Assembly: GCA_017427945.1 (NCBI GenBank)
Contig: JAFRRT010000027.1
Coordinates: 1 to 64,000 of the forward strand
Direction: 5' to 3'
DNA: 64,000 nt
DNA from: Muribaculaceae bacterium
GTDB taxonomy: Bacteria; Bacteroidota; Bacteroidia; Bacteroidales; Muribaculaceae
The notes under the pieces were generated by a model. The model was not told the DNA's origin. It searched no databases and was given only the letters and a program-made list of their open reading frames with translations. Positions within the stretch are counted from its first letter, which is position 1. Each line of letters opens with the position of its first letter. This document shows positions 25,142-33,798 of this stretch, in pieces. A program made the translations under genes and the position numbers.

Positions 25142-27391
25142 ATGATAGACCACAGCACAGTACAACAGATTCTTGACGCCGCCGACATAGTTGACGTGGT
25201 GAGCGACTTTGTGGCGCTCAAACGCCGTGGAGCGAACTGGATAGGACTTTGTCCTTTCCATAACGACCGTCGTCCCTCATTTTATGTGTCGCGCGCCAAA
25301 GGTATCTGCAAATGCTTTGCATGTGGTGAGGGTGGCAGTGCCGTGAACTTCATCATGAAGCATGAGCAGCTCAGTTACCCCGAAGCCCTTCGATATCTTG
25401 CCCGCAAATATCATATTGAAATACAGGAGAAAGAGCTGACCGACGAGGAGAAGCAGGCACAGACCGAACGTGAGGCCATGCTCATGCTCAACGAGTGGGC
25501 ATGCAATTACTTTGAGAAACAGCTACATGAGACTCAAGCAGGTCAGGATATCGGCTTGTCTTACTTCAAGGAGCGCGGATTCAACGATGCCACCATCAAG
25601 GAATTCAGACTTGGGTATTCGAGTGAGGTGTACGACGACTTCTACAAAGCCGCTGTTGCTCAAGGCTTCAACCCTCAACTGCTGTTTGACGTGGGACTTT
25701 GCATCCCCGATGAGCGCGGTGGCGGCCGAGACCGTTTCCGAGGCCGTGTGATGTTCCCCATCATCAACATTGCCGGCAAGGTCATCGCCTTTGGCGGCAG
25801 GACATTGAAAAAAGACAAGAACATCGCCAAATATGTCAACTCACCCGAGTCGGCGATTTATTCTAAGCGCAACGTCATCTTCGGCCTATACCAGGCAAAA
25901 CGGGAAATCAGCAAGAGCGACAAGTGCTTTATCGTTGAGGGCTATGCCGACGTCATCTCCATGCATCAGGCCGGTTTCAAGAATGTCATCGCCTCGTCGG
26001 GCACGGCATTGACCGAGGGGCACATCCATGCCATTCGACGTTTCACCAACAACGTGACCGAGATGTTTGACGGTGACGAAGCAGGCGTTAAGGCCGCCAT
26101 TCGTGGAGTGGACATGCTGCTCAAGGAAGGACTCAACATCAAGGTGCTGCCGCTGCCCCCAGAAGACGACCCCGATACATTTGTACGCGCCCATAGCCAC
26201 ACTGAAGTCGAGGATTACATCGACCAGAATGAGATGGACTTCATCAAATTCAAGTCTAATGTGGTGCTTGCCGACGCCAAAAATGACCCCATCAAGCGCA
26301 CCGCCGCCATCACCGATGTGGTGAAGTCGATTGCGCTCATTCCTGATGAGATTGCCCGCATGGTGTATGGCAAGGAATGCAGCACCCTCTTCATGATGGA
26401 CGAGCAGACCATCCTTCGTCAAATCAAGCATTACCGCAACAAATACAAGGAGCAATGGCGCAAAGAACGTGAGCAGCAACAAGCCCGCGAACAACGCATG
26501 GCCTCGATGCAGGAAAGCGGCACCCCTTCAATGCCTGAAGTGCCCGACATGCCACCACCTGTGCCCGAAGAGCTGATTGCCGAGATTGGTCCTGCCGACA
26601 TCCCTGCTGATACCCCACCCCAACGTTCCAACCGCCCGCTTGGTGGCGTTGAGGTCCAGGAGCGGGAGGTCATCAGGCTCATTGTCAATTATGGCTTGTG
26701 CTACCTGGGTGAAATCGAATATGAAGACAAGACCGTGCACCCGACTACTGTCTTGGAATATATCATCACTGAGCTAAAACAGAGCGGCATAGGTTTCATC
26801 AACCCGCTGTACCACCGTACATTTGAGATTGCCCAACAATACATCGCGCCATACTACAAGGACAAGGAAGCATTTACCGCTCAACAAAATGAGCGCATCC
26901 AGCAATTCATCAATCAAGAGATGGCCAAGGACGAAGTCCATGAGCCCGACGCGTTTGACAGCACTTCACTCATCAACGCCCAGGAGCGCAAGGAGAAGGC
27001 CGTGAAAGCTAAAGCCAATGTTATTGCCAAAAACGAGCTCGACCAATTCAACAGCGCCTACCTGATGAAAGCGCTTTGCTCTATCGATGACGACGATGTG
27101 AGGCAGTTGGCGTGCGACCTTGCCACCGACAACATGCCGCAGTTGAGCAAGATACACACCAAATACGCGGTCATCGTTGAAGAGAAGGACAGGTTGCAGC
27201 ACCTTGTACCAGAGCGTCTTAGCAACTGGGAGAACGCCATTCTTGTTGAGCAGATTGAAGAGCTGAAATCGCGTATAGCCAATGCCCAACCTGATGAACA
27301 GCCCCACTTGATGGAAGAGTTGCAGAAGCTTTATAAACTTCGCCACCAGCTGGCAGCTTACATCGGAGACCGCGTGGTCAATCCTAACTGA
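25142..27391 (+). CDS. dnaG: DNA primase DnaG
   Basis: Makes RNA primers at the replication fork. 749 aa. The CHC2 zinc ribbon is complete (Cys37, His40, Cys58, Cys61, in CPFH and CFACG). The catalytic core has the TOPRIM signature VEGYADVISMHQAGF near residues 262-276 with its acidic Glu, and MFDGDEAGVKAAIRG near 309-323 carrying the metal-binding Asp pair. A Gln/Arg-rich coiled segment and a Pro-rich linker (residues about 430-500, MPEVPDMPPPVPEEL) separate the core from a helical C-terminal domain that binds the replicative helicase. This long linker makes it longer than the 580-650 aa of most primases. The start follows the TPR gene by 16 bases. Confidence 0.97.
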   Translation: MIDHSTVQQILDAADIVDVVSDFVALKRRGANWIGLCPFHNDRRPSFYVSRAKGICKCFACGEGGSAVNFIMKHEQLSYPEALRYLARKYHIEIQEKELTDEEKQAQTEREAMLMLNEWACNYFEKQLHETQAGQDIGLSYFKERGFNDATIKEFRLGYSSEVYDDFYKAAVAQGFNPQLLFDVGLCIPDERGGGRDRFRGRVMFPIINIAGKVIAFGGRTLKKDKNIAKYVNSPESAIYSKRNVIFGLYQAKREISKSDKCFIVEGYADVISMHQAGFKNVIASSGTALTEGHIHAIRRFTNNVTEMFDGDEAGVKAAIRGVDMLLKEGLNIKVLPLPPEDDPDTFVRAHSHTEVEDYIDQNEMDFIKFKSNVVLADAKNDPIKRTAAITDVVKSIALIPDEIARMVYGKECSTLFMMDEQTILRQIKHYRNKYKEQWRKEREQQQAREQRMASMQESGTPSMPEVPDMPPPVPEELIAEIGPADIPADTPPQRSNRPLGGVEVQEREVIRLIVNYGLCYLGEIEYEDKTVHPTTVLEYIITELKQSGIGFINPLYHRTFEIAQQYIAPYYKDKEAFTAQQNERIQQFINQEMAKDEVHEPDAFDSTSLINAQERKEKAVKAKANVIAKNELDQFNSAYLMKALCSIDDDDVRQLACDLATDNMPQLSKIHTKYAVIVEEKDRLQHLVPERLSNWENAILVEQIEELKSRIANAQPDEQPHLMEELQKLYKLRHQLAAYIGDRVVNPN

Positions 27392-27440
27392 TGCCTCAAT
27401 TATTTTTTAGGCAATCTGGTGTTTTTTGGGCAATAATTAT

Positions 27441-27449
27441 TACTTTTGC
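27441..27449 (+). promoter_or_regulatory. -7 element for the LysM-barrel operon
   Basis: TACTTTTGC, 73 bases before the ATG at 27522. Expected transcription start near 27454-27457. Confidence 0.6.
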
Positions 27450-27456
27450 AACGTGC

Positions 27457-27477
27457 TTCGGGACGAAAGGTCCCGAA
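27457..27477 (+). promoter_or_regulatory. hairpin at the 5' end of the LysM mRNA
   Basis: Perfect 8-bp stem TTCGGGAC (27457-27464) / GTCCCGAA (27470-27477), loop GAAAG. It begins at about the predicted first base of the transcript. It may guard the 5' end against decay or block an RNA-binding factor; this is inference. Confidence 0.4.
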
Positions 27478-27521
27478 ATCGTCAACCATTATATTAAGTA
27501 CTGACTGACATTCAACTGATT

Positions 27522-29549
27522 ATGAAACTCAAATATTTTTTGTTATTCTGCATTGTTGCATCGGCGACCATGTCGCAGGCACAAACGCAATTACCGGTGA
27601 CCACCATTGGTAACCATGAGTTTTATTATTATGATGTGGCCAACGGCGAAAACATCTATGACATCGCCGCCAAATTAGGCGTCACCAAAGATGAGATCAT
27701 CAAAAACAATCCCGATGTCGCCGACGGCATCGAGAGCGGCGTCAGGTTGTATTTCCCTGTACAAAAGGGAGATGCAGTTGTAGCTGCCCCTCAAGCCAGC
27801 GCCAACAAGCACACAGTTGAACAGGGCGAGACCCTCTACGGCCTTGCCAAACGCTATGGCGTGACGATTGAAGAACTCATTGCCGCCAACCCCGGCACTG
27901 AGAACGGCCTGAAAGCTGGTCAAAAGCTGACTATACCCGCTTCCCAAACCCCTGCCAACACTACCAACGTTGGCGCCAGTCAACAGGTTCAGGATGCATT
28001 CAGCCGCAACGGTACTGCCGAGGTGGCCATTCCGCAAGGATCCGAACCCGTTTTCATCACCCTGCAATCGCAAGAGGATATTTACTCAATTGCCAAACAA
28101 TACAATGCGACCATCGAAGGCATCCTCTCGGCCAACCCTGGCTTGAAACCAAGCGAATACGTCGCTGGAGCCAAAGTGAAAGTCGTGCCCAATACGGCAC
28201 TGCCCTTCACCTACGAGCGTATGGGCCGCCGCAACTACAAGTATGAAGTCAAGCGAGGAGAATCCTTTGCTTCGATAGCCGCCGACAACGGCATCAGCGA
28301 GCAAGAACTCAAGGACGCCAATCCCGACCTGAAAAAGGCCAAGAAAGGCAAAATCATCACTTTGCCCAAACCTTACTCAGAGCGCGTGACGGGAGAAATG
28401 TCAACCATCAGTCTGGATGAGCTGCGCGACTACTATTCGCCCCGCATCAACGACCTGTACGACAATCTGGTAACTAAACGACTGGAGAATGAGGTGAACA
28501 TCGCCATGATTCTCCCCTTCCAGCTTCACAAAAGCGCTCCCCCGAAACAGGCGTACCTCTATACCGATTTCTACAAGGGCTTCCTGCTGGCACTCGACAA
28601 TGCCGGCAAAGATTGCCCAAAGCATATCAACCTCAAGGTTTATGACACTCAGCACAACCTGAACGTCACCGACAGCATCCTGGCATTGCCCGAACTCAAA
28701 ACGATGAACCTGATCATTGCGCCGAGCGAGCCTCAACAGCTGTCGCGCATCAACGCCTTTGGCAAGGCCAACGCCGTTCCCGTGCTCAACTGCTTCACCA
28801 CCAAGAACGAGGATTATCTTGACAACCCCTATGTTTATCAGGTGAGCACACCCACCAATGAGTTGATGTACAACGTGATGCGCTGGTTTGACAACCAGTT
28901 CAAGGGCTATAACGTCATCTTCCTGAACGCCGTCAGCGAGAACGACAAGGAAATGTTCGAGAACATCCGCAATCACATCACCCGCAAGAGCTACAACACA
29001 TCGGTCATCAACGTGACGGGCGACTTAACCTACAACGACATTTCCAACCGCATGAACCCGGGATCGAAATATGTATTCATCCCCTCGTCAGGCGACAAGA
29101 GCCTTATCAAAAAGTATATCAAGGCTTTGAAGGAGGTAAAGGCCGAGCGTTTTGACTGCGAGTTGTCACTAATGGCTTATCCCGAGTATGTGCTTTACCT
29201 GAAAGATTACCAAACCGACTTACAGGACATCGACACCTATATGTTCTCACGCTTTTTCAACGCCAAGGGCTATCGCACCCGCAATTTAGATGCCGCCTAC
29301 AAAGCAAACTTCGGCGGAGAACCATTGAAGAGTGAGCCTTATATGGCACTCTATGGCTGGGACACAGGACTGTACCTGCTCAAGTCGCTCGGCGTGGACG
29401 GACGCATCGACGAGGACACTCCATTGTATGAAGGTGTGCAGACAAGCTTCAGGTGGGAGCGCGGCGACAACTGGCGCGGATTCACCAACCAGGCCGTTGA
29501 AATCGTCCACTTCTCCACCGACCATCAAATCACCGTTAACGTGAAATGA
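27522..29549 (+). CDS. LysM-repeat protein with periplasmic-binding-protein domain
   Basis: Exported protein of 675 aa. Signal peptide MKLKYFLLFCIVASATMSQA, cut near residue 21. Four LysM-type repeats follow, near residues 35-80 (NGENIYDIAAKLGVTKDEII), 98-140 (VEQGETLYGLAKRYGVTIEE), 172-222 and 236-283 (VKRGESFASIAADNGISEQE). LysM modules bind N-acetylglucosamine in peptidoglycan. Residues about 325-670 resemble a type I periplasmic-binding fold of the LppC/LpoA or branched-chain amino acid-binding kind (VNIAMILPFQLHKSAPP, then TDFYKGFLLALDNAGKD). The architecture suggests a wall-anchored scaffold or regulator of peptidoglycan synthesis, comparable only in outline to LpoA. The PorT-type barrel gene overlaps its stop by four bases (ATGA), so they are translated together. 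Confidence 0.85.
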   Translation: MKLKYFLLFCIVASATMSQAQTQLPVTTIGNHEFYYYDVANGENIYDIAAKLGVTKDEIIKNNPDVADGIESGVRLYFPVQKGDAVVAAPQASANKHTVEQGETLYGLAKRYGVTIEELIAANPGTENGLKAGQKLTIPASQTPANTTNVGASQQVQDAFSRNGTAEVAIPQGSEPVFITLQSQEDIYSIAKQYNATIEGILSANPGLKPSEYVAGAKVKVVPNTALPFTYERMGRRNYKYEVKRGESFASIAADNGISEQELKDANPDLKKAKKGKIITLPKPYSERVTGEMSTISLDELRDYYSPRINDLYDNLVTKRLENEVNIAMILPFQLHKSAPPKQAYLYTDFYKGFLLALDNAGKDCPKHINLKVYDTQHNLNVTDSILALPELKTMNLIIAPSEPQQLSRINAFGKANAVPVLNCFTTKNEDYLDNPYVYQVSTPTNELMYNVMRWFDNQFKGYNVIFLNAVSENDKEMFENIRNHITRKSYNTSVINVTGDLTYNDISNRMNPGSKYVFIPSSGDKSLIKKYIKALKEVKAERFDCELSLMAYPEYVLYLKDYQTDLQDIDTYMFSRFFNAKGYRTRNLDAAYKANFGGEPLKSEPYMALYGWDTGLYLLKSLGVDGRIDEDTPLYEGVQTSFRWERGDNWRGFTNQAVEIVHFSTDHQITVNVK

Positions 29550-30229
29550 GGCTAAGACTGTTCATCTTGCTGGCTGCTGTCGTGGCCATACTCACCGCAC
29601 AGGGACAAGACCACTATGAGGGCACACTGGCTGTGGGCGGCAAGATGGGCGCTACGCTGTCGAAAGTAAACTTCAACCCCTCGGTTCAGCAATCGATGTC
29701 ACCCGGCATGACCGCCGGTGTGATGTTCCGTTATATCGAGGAGAAAAACTTTGGGCTCATCGCCGAACTCAACGTGACCCAACGCGGCTGGAAAGAGGCC
29801 TTTGATGATGTCGATTACAACTATTGCCACCGCTTCACCTATCTTGAGCTGCCCATCATGACTCACATTTTCTTTGGCAGTGAGCGCGTGAAGGGCTTTT
29901 TCAATCTGGGTCCCGAACTCAACGTCATGATTGCCGACGGTGTGTCGTCCAACTTCGACTACCGTAATGCAGCCAGCATGGAGTACTTTATTACCGACGC
30001 CCGCCACATCGAACAGTTGACCATGGATGTCAAAAACAAGCTCGACTACGGCATCAGCGTGGGGGCAGGCATGGAACTCAACCTGAACAAGCGCAGCTCC
30101 ATGCTGCTTGAAGGGCGTTTCTACTATGGCCTGACCGACGTGTTCCCCAATCATAAGACCGACATTTTCTCGGGTTCCAACTCGATGTCAATCATGTTAT
30201 CTCTGGGGTATTTCTATCGACTGAAATAA
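29546..30229 (+). CDS. PorT-family outer-membrane beta-barrel protein
   Basis: Protein of 227 aa with signal peptide MRLRLFILLAAVVAILTAQGQ. The mature part is an eight-strand-type barrel of the PorT/OMP_b-brl_2 kind. It opens with LAVGGKMGATLSKVNFNP, continues with amphipathic strands such as NFGLIAELNVTQRGW and HRFTYLELPIMTHIFF, and ends with MSIMLSLGYFYRLK, whose aromatic end helps insertion by BamA. PorT itself is needed for type IX secretion in Porphyromonas, but this family is large and most members have other roles. The start overlaps the LysM gene stop. Confidence 0.85.
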   Translation: MRLRLFILLAAVVAILTAQGQDHYEGTLAVGGKMGATLSKVNFNPSVQQSMSPGMTAGVMFRYIEEKNFGLIAELNVTQRGWKEAFDDVDYNYCHRFTYLELPIMTHIFFGSERVKGFFNLGPELNVMIADGVSSNFDYRNAASMEYFITDARHIEQLTMDVKNKLDYGISVGAGMELNLNKRSSMLLEGRFYYGLTDVFPNHKTDIFSGSNSMSIMLSLGYFYRLK

Positions 30230-30231
30230 GT

Positions 30232-30264
30232 AAAAAAAAACGGCTGACGGGAAAACCATCAACC
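30232..30264 (-). terminator. tRNA-Cys terminator
   Basis: On the minus strand GGTTGATGG and CCGTCAGCC form a 9-bp stem including two G-U pairs with a TTTTC loop, followed by G and nine T. The wobble pairs are possible only on the minus strand, which fixes the direction. Confidence 0.7.
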
Positions 30265-30283
30265 GGCTGAAAGATTCTATTTG

Positions 30284-30356
30284 AGGTCGCTAGCGGACTC
30301 GAACCGCTGTGCCCGGTTTTGCAGACCGGTGACTAAACCACTCATCCAAGCGACCT
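30284..30356 (-). tRNA. tRNA-Cys (anticodon GCA)
   Basis: Length 73 without encoded CCA. Acceptor stem AGGTCGC / GCGACCT. Anticodon stem CCGGT / ACCGG around loop CTGCAAA; anticodon at 30320-30322. T arm GCGGTTCGAGTCCGC. The D arm (GAT...GTC) is weakly paired. It reads UGC and UGU. Confidence 0.92.
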
Positions 30357-30371
30357 TTCGTGAATAGCGGT

Positions 30372-30403
30372 GCAAAATTACTGCCGATTTTTGGACTGTG
30401 CAA
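30372..30403 (-). promoter_or_regulatory. tRNA-Cys promoter
   Basis: TAATTTTGC on the minus strand at 30372-30380, TTG at 30401-30403, 20-base spacer. The -7 box overlaps the stop codon of the Cys-rich peptide gene. Confidence 0.7.
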
Positions 30404-30590
30404 CTTTATCGGCACATTTTTTTGCAGAAAATTTCTCTGGTTTTTGGCAATAATCCTGCAATTTACAACCAGCACAAGCAGTTAGCGCTGTCTTTCGGTC
30501 TCTCATCGCCCTCACTACCGAGCGAACCGCAGCCGCTACAGCGACTGCCACAACCAGGCCCACCACCACATATTGAAGCACATTGTTCAT
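30378..30590 (-). CDS. FeoB-associated-type Cys-rich membrane peptide
   Basis: Peptide of 70 aa. One membrane helix (residues 4-25, VLQYVVVGLVVAVAVAAAV) is followed by a basic stretch and a Cys cluster CAGCKLQDYC near residues 39-48, with a further Cys at 59. This is the layout of the 'FeoB-associated Cys-rich membrane protein' family, normally encoded behind the ferrous iron transporter feoB. No feoB lies within the window. Here the gene starts 3 bases after topB and is probably cotranscribed with it. The Cys set may bind a metal; that is inference. Confidence 0.7.
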   Translation of the reverse strand: MNNVLQYVVVGLVVAVAVAAAVRSVVRAMRDRKTALTACAGCKLQDYCQKPEKFSAKKCADKVAQSKNRQ

Positions 30591-30593
30591 GAA

Positions 30594-32675
30594 TTAGGCC
30601 TTTGTTTTGAAGTTCGCCTTCACCAATTTCGAAAGTTTTGCGGGTGTCGAGTCGGCAGGATACTCATTAAACGGCAATACCGTGTGGCAACCGTTTTTGT
30701 ATTCGCTGCAACCAAACGCCGTCTTACCTTTCACGAGATGTCCCTTGCCACATACAGGACAGGGAATCTCTTCGATACTCTTGAGGCGCGGGGCGCGGGG
30801 CTTTTTGGGTTTCGTTGCCCCAGCTGCAGGCGACTTGGGTTTTGCCGGTTTGCCCTGCTCTACAGCAATGCTGCCGCTGCTGTTGTCACGCAACACATTC
30901 AGAACGATCTCACCAATCATCTTTTTGAGTTCATCGATGAATTGCGGGGCGCTGTATTCGCCTCGTTCAATTTCGCGCAACTTTTTCTCCCACAGACCAG
31001 TGAGAGCAGGACTCTTAAGTAATTCTTCATGTATTGTGTCGATGAGTTGGATGCCCGCCAGAGTAGGAGCCAAACTCTTACGCTCCTTGCGGATGTAACG
31101 ACGCTTGAACAACGTCTCGATGATCGCAGCACGGGTCGAAGGTCGGCCGATGCCGTTCTCCTTCATTGCATCGCGCAGTTCCTCGTCATCAACGATTTTA
31201 CCTGCAGTTTCCATCGCCCGCAGCAAAGTGCCCTCGGTGTAAGGCTTGGGCGGCTGGGTGGTGCGTTTGAGCACCGACGGCTCATGAGGTCCGCTCTCCC
31301 CTTTCTCGAAATGCGGCATCACGCCATTATCCTCATCTTCAGCCTTTTGCTTATCTTCATCTTCGGCATTCTTGTCGCCGGGCTTGTTATACAAGTCACG
31401 CCAGCCCGCCTTGAGAATCTCTTTACCTGTAGCTTTGAAGCCATATTCGCCCACCTCGGCCATGACGGTCGTGGTATTGAACTCACAATCAGGGTAAAAG
31501 GCGGCAATAAAGCGCAAAGCTATCAGGTGATAAACCCGTTTTTCCTCAGGTGTCATCGCCACAGTTGCAGGGTTCACATTTGTGGGAATGATGGCATGGT
31601 GGTCGGTCACCTTGCTATTGTCAAACACTTTCTTGCTCTTGGGTAACTTATTGAGCGCCAGCACGGGAGCGGTCAGATTAGCATAAGGCACCATCGCCTT
31701 CATGATGCCAGGCACCTGGGGATAGATGTCGTCACTCAGGTAAGTAGTGTCCACACGCGGATAGGTCGTCGCCTTTTTCTCATAGAGAGATTGGATGGTC
31801 TTGAGCGCATCGTCGGCCGACATGCCGAACTTCTTGTTGCACTCCACTTGCAGACTCGTCAAGTCAAACAATCGCGGTGGAGCCTCGCGGCCCTTCTTGG
31901 TTTCCACTGAAGTCACCGTGAGCGGCAACTCCTTGATTTGCTTGACAATATCGTTTGCCTCACCCTCAGTTTTGAAGCGTCCTCGGGTGCTGTTGAAGGT
32001 CACACCACGGTATTTCGTTTTCAGTTCCCAGTAATTCTCGGGGACGAAGTTATCGATTTCGCGCTGGCGGGCGACAATCATGGCAAGCGTAGGTGTCTGC
32101 ACCCTGCCCACCGATAGCACGTCGCGAGACTGCGAATACTTTAACGTATACAGGCGCGTAGCATTCATGCCCAGAATCCAGTCACCAATGGCACGGGACA
32201 ATCCCGCAAAGTACAAATTATCAAAGTCTTTAGCGTCCTTAAGTTGTTCAAATCCCTTGCGGATGCTCTCATCGGTCAGCGACGAAATCCATAAGCGTTT
32301 GACGGGCTTATCACAACCCGCTTTCTGGTAAACCCAGCGCTGGATAAGCTCACCTTCCTGGCCGGCATCACCACAATTAATCACCTCGTCGGCACCGGCT
32401 ATCAGGTTCTTGATAACATTAAACTGTTGCTCGATACCTTTATCGTCTTTCAGCTTAATACCAAAGCGTTGCGGAATCATAGGCAACTGCCCGAGTGACC
32501 ACCGTTTCCATTGGTCGGTATAATCGTTGGGTGCCTTGAGTTCGCACAGGTGTCCGAAGGTCCACGTCACCTGATAACCATTGCCCTCGAAATAGCCATC
32601 GTGCTTGGTATTGGCGCCAAGCAGACGGGCAATGTCACGTGCCACGCTGGGTTTCTCTGTAACGCAGACTTTCAT
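30594..32675 (-). CDS. topB: DNA topoisomerase III
   Basis: Type IA topoisomerase of 693 aa that relaxes and decatenates DNA. The TOPRIM domain opens the protein (VCVTEKPSVARDIARLLG) and contains the acidic pair in NCGDAGQEGELIQRW near residues 100-114. LSVGRVQTPTLAM near 188-200 is the family signature. The nucleophilic tyrosine is in TTYPRVDTTYLSDD near 301-314. One C-terminal zinc finger (CPVCGKGHL...FGCSEYKNGC) follows near 638-662. mazG ends 74 bases upstream, the Cys-rich peptide begins 3 bases downstream. TopB relatives also ride on conjugative elements, but the housekeeping neighbours argue for a chromosomal copy. Confidence 0.95.
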   Translation of the reverse strand: MKVCVTEKPSVARDIARLLGANTKHDGYFEGNGYQVTWTFGHLCELKAPNDYTDQWKRWSLGQLPMIPQRFGIKLKDDKGIEQQFNVIKNLIAGADEVINCGDAGQEGELIQRWVYQKAGCDKPVKRLWISSLTDESIRKGFEQLKDAKDFDNLYFAGLSRAIGDWILGMNATRLYTLKYSQSRDVLSVGRVQTPTLAMIVARQREIDNFVPENYWELKTKYRGVTFNSTRGRFKTEGEANDIVKQIKELPLTVTSVETKKGREAPPRLFDLTSLQVECNKKFGMSADDALKTIQSLYEKKATTYPRVDTTYLSDDIYPQVPGIMKAMVPYANLTAPVLALNKLPKSKKVFDNSKVTDHHAIIPTNVNPATVAMTPEEKRVYHLIALRFIAAFYPDCEFNTTTVMAEVGEYGFKATGKEILKAGWRDLYNKPGDKNAEDEDKQKAEDEDNGVMPHFEKGESGPHEPSVLKRTTQPPKPYTEGTLLRAMETAGKIVDDEELRDAMKENGIGRPSTRAAIIETLFKRRYIRKERKSLAPTLAGIQLIDTIHEELLKSPALTGLWEKKLREIERGEYSAPQFIDELKKMIGEIVLNVLRDNSSGSIAVEQGKPAKPKSPAAGATKPKKPRAPRLKSIEEIPCPVCGKGHLVKGKTAFGCSEYKNGCHTVLPFNEYPADSTPAKLSKLVKANFKTKA

Positions 32676-32680
32676 TTAGT

Positions 32681-32709
32681 TAATAGTTAAAAGAGAATAG
32701 TTAATAGTT
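32681..32709. repeat. 29-base spacer repeat, second copy
   Basis: This segment, from TAATAGTTAAAAGAG to AGTTAATAGTT, matches 1252-1280 at 27 of 29 positions. It lies just ahead of the topB start codon (32675) in the mazG-topB spacer. It is built from the word AATAGTTA repeated. Confidence 0.6.
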
Positions 32710-32749
32710 ATTTATTAGCTAATTCTTAAATAAACATTAAGGTGATACT

Positions 32750-33550
32750 TTAAAATTCGCCTAAATGGAGCTTTTTAGCCTGGTTCCAGAGTTCGTCCAT
32801 TTCGGCGAGGGTGAGTTCATTGACATGGCGGCCTTGTTCGTTAGCCTTTTGCTCGATGTAGTTGAAGCGTGCAATGAATTTGCGGTTAGTACGTTCCAGG
32901 GCGTTGTCGGGACGCACGTTATAGAGCCGTGCTGCATTGACCAGCGAGAAAAACAGGTCACCAAATTCCTTCTCCCGGTCGGCCTTGTCGTTGCCACGCA
33001 GCTCGGCCTCCACCTCACTCAGTTCCTCCTTGACTTTATCCCAGACATCCTCACGCTTCTGCCAGTCAAAACCCACGTTGGCAGCTTTTTCCTGCACACG
33101 CTCGGCCTTGATGAGTGACGGCAGACTGCTGGGCACTCCACTGAGTACCATCTTGTTACCGTCCTTCTCGCTCATCTTGATCAGCTCCCAGTTCTTTAGA
33201 ACCTGGGCGGCGGTATCGGCCTTTTCGTCGCCGAAGACATGCGGGTGGCGGTAGATGAGCTTCTCACACAGAGCGTCGCACACGTCGGCGATGTCAAATT
33301 TGCCCTTCTCGTCACCTATTTTGGCATAAAAGACGATGTGCAGCAGCACGTCGCCCAATTCTTTGCGCATTTTCTCGTCGTCCTCGCCCATAATGGCGTC
33401 AGCCAGTTCCATCGTTTCCTCGATGGTATTTGGGCGCAGGCTCTCGTTGGTCTGTTTACGGTCCCAGGGGCACTTCACGCGCAGCTCGTCAAGAATGTCG
33501 AGCAGTCGCCCGAAGGCCTCCAGTTTCTTCTCTCTGCTGTTGTTAGGCAT
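32750..33550 (-). CDS. mazG: nucleoside triphosphate pyrophosphohydrolase MazG
   Basis: House-cleaning enzyme of 266 aa that hydrolyses (d)NTPs to monophosphates and pyrophosphate. Two MazG domains are present, as in the E. coli enzyme. The first holds CPWDRKQTNESL near residues 30-41, the EE..E metal motif (IEETMEL) and ELGDVLLHIVFYAKIG near 65-80. Between the domains sits YRHPHVFGDEKADTA. The second holds the degenerate repeat EELSEVEAEL and EFGDLFFSLVNAARLY near 200-215. Length is normal (263 in E. coli). It has its own promoter and is followed by topB. Confidence 0.95.
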   Translation of the reverse strand: MPNNSREKKLEAFGRLLDILDELRVKCPWDRKQTNESLRPNTIEETMELADAIMGEDDEKMRKELGDVLLHIVFYAKIGDEKGKFDIADVCDALCEKLIYRHPHVFGDEKADTAAQVLKNWELIKMSEKDGNKMVLSGVPSSLPSLIKAERVQEKAANVGFDWQKREDVWDKVKEELSEVEAELRGNDKADREKEFGDLFFSLVNAARLYNVRPDNALERTNRKFIARFNYIEQKANEQGRHVNELTLAEMDELWNQAKKLHLGEF

Positions 33551-33579
33551 TTTCTTAAGATTGTTGATGAATGAGTGTG

Positions 33580-33588
33580 CAAAATTAA
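33580..33588 (-). promoter_or_regulatory. -7 element for mazG
   Basis: TAATTTTGC on the minus strand, 30 bases before the mazG start at 33550. Confidence 0.6.
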
Positions 33589-33692
33589 GAAAAAGATTTC
33601 AAACAACAGACACAACTTCTACCACATGAGGGGACAAAAATAATTTTAATAATTATCTTGGATTTATATTTTATCGTGTGCAGAAAATGGAT

Positions 33693-33740
33693 TAATTTTG
33701 CTTTTCCGGCGAAAGTAGGCGGTGTTTCGGGAAAAAAAAG
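33693..33740 (+). promoter_or_regulatory. second upstream -7 box and leader hairpin before lplA
   Basis: TAATTTTGC at 33693-33701 is followed at once by a hairpin in which TTTTCC and CGAAA pair with TTTCG and GGAAAA around 33703-33735 (two unpaired G on the left). A smaller inverted repeat (AAGAAT / ATTCTT) follows. The arrangement would give a longer alternative leader to the lplA-gcv transcript. Regulation is inference only. Confidence 0.3.
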
Positions 33741-33750
33741 AATAAATTCT

Positions 33751-33780
33751 TTGTTTTCCGCCCAATATGCACTACTTTTG
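33751..33780 (+). promoter_or_regulatory. main promoter of the lplA-gcv-lpd operon
   Basis: TTG at 33751-33753, 19-base spacer, TACTTTTG at 33773-33780. The lplA start is 19 bases downstream. Confidence 0.7.
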
Positions 33781-33798
33781 TGGGAAGTTTAGAAAAAC

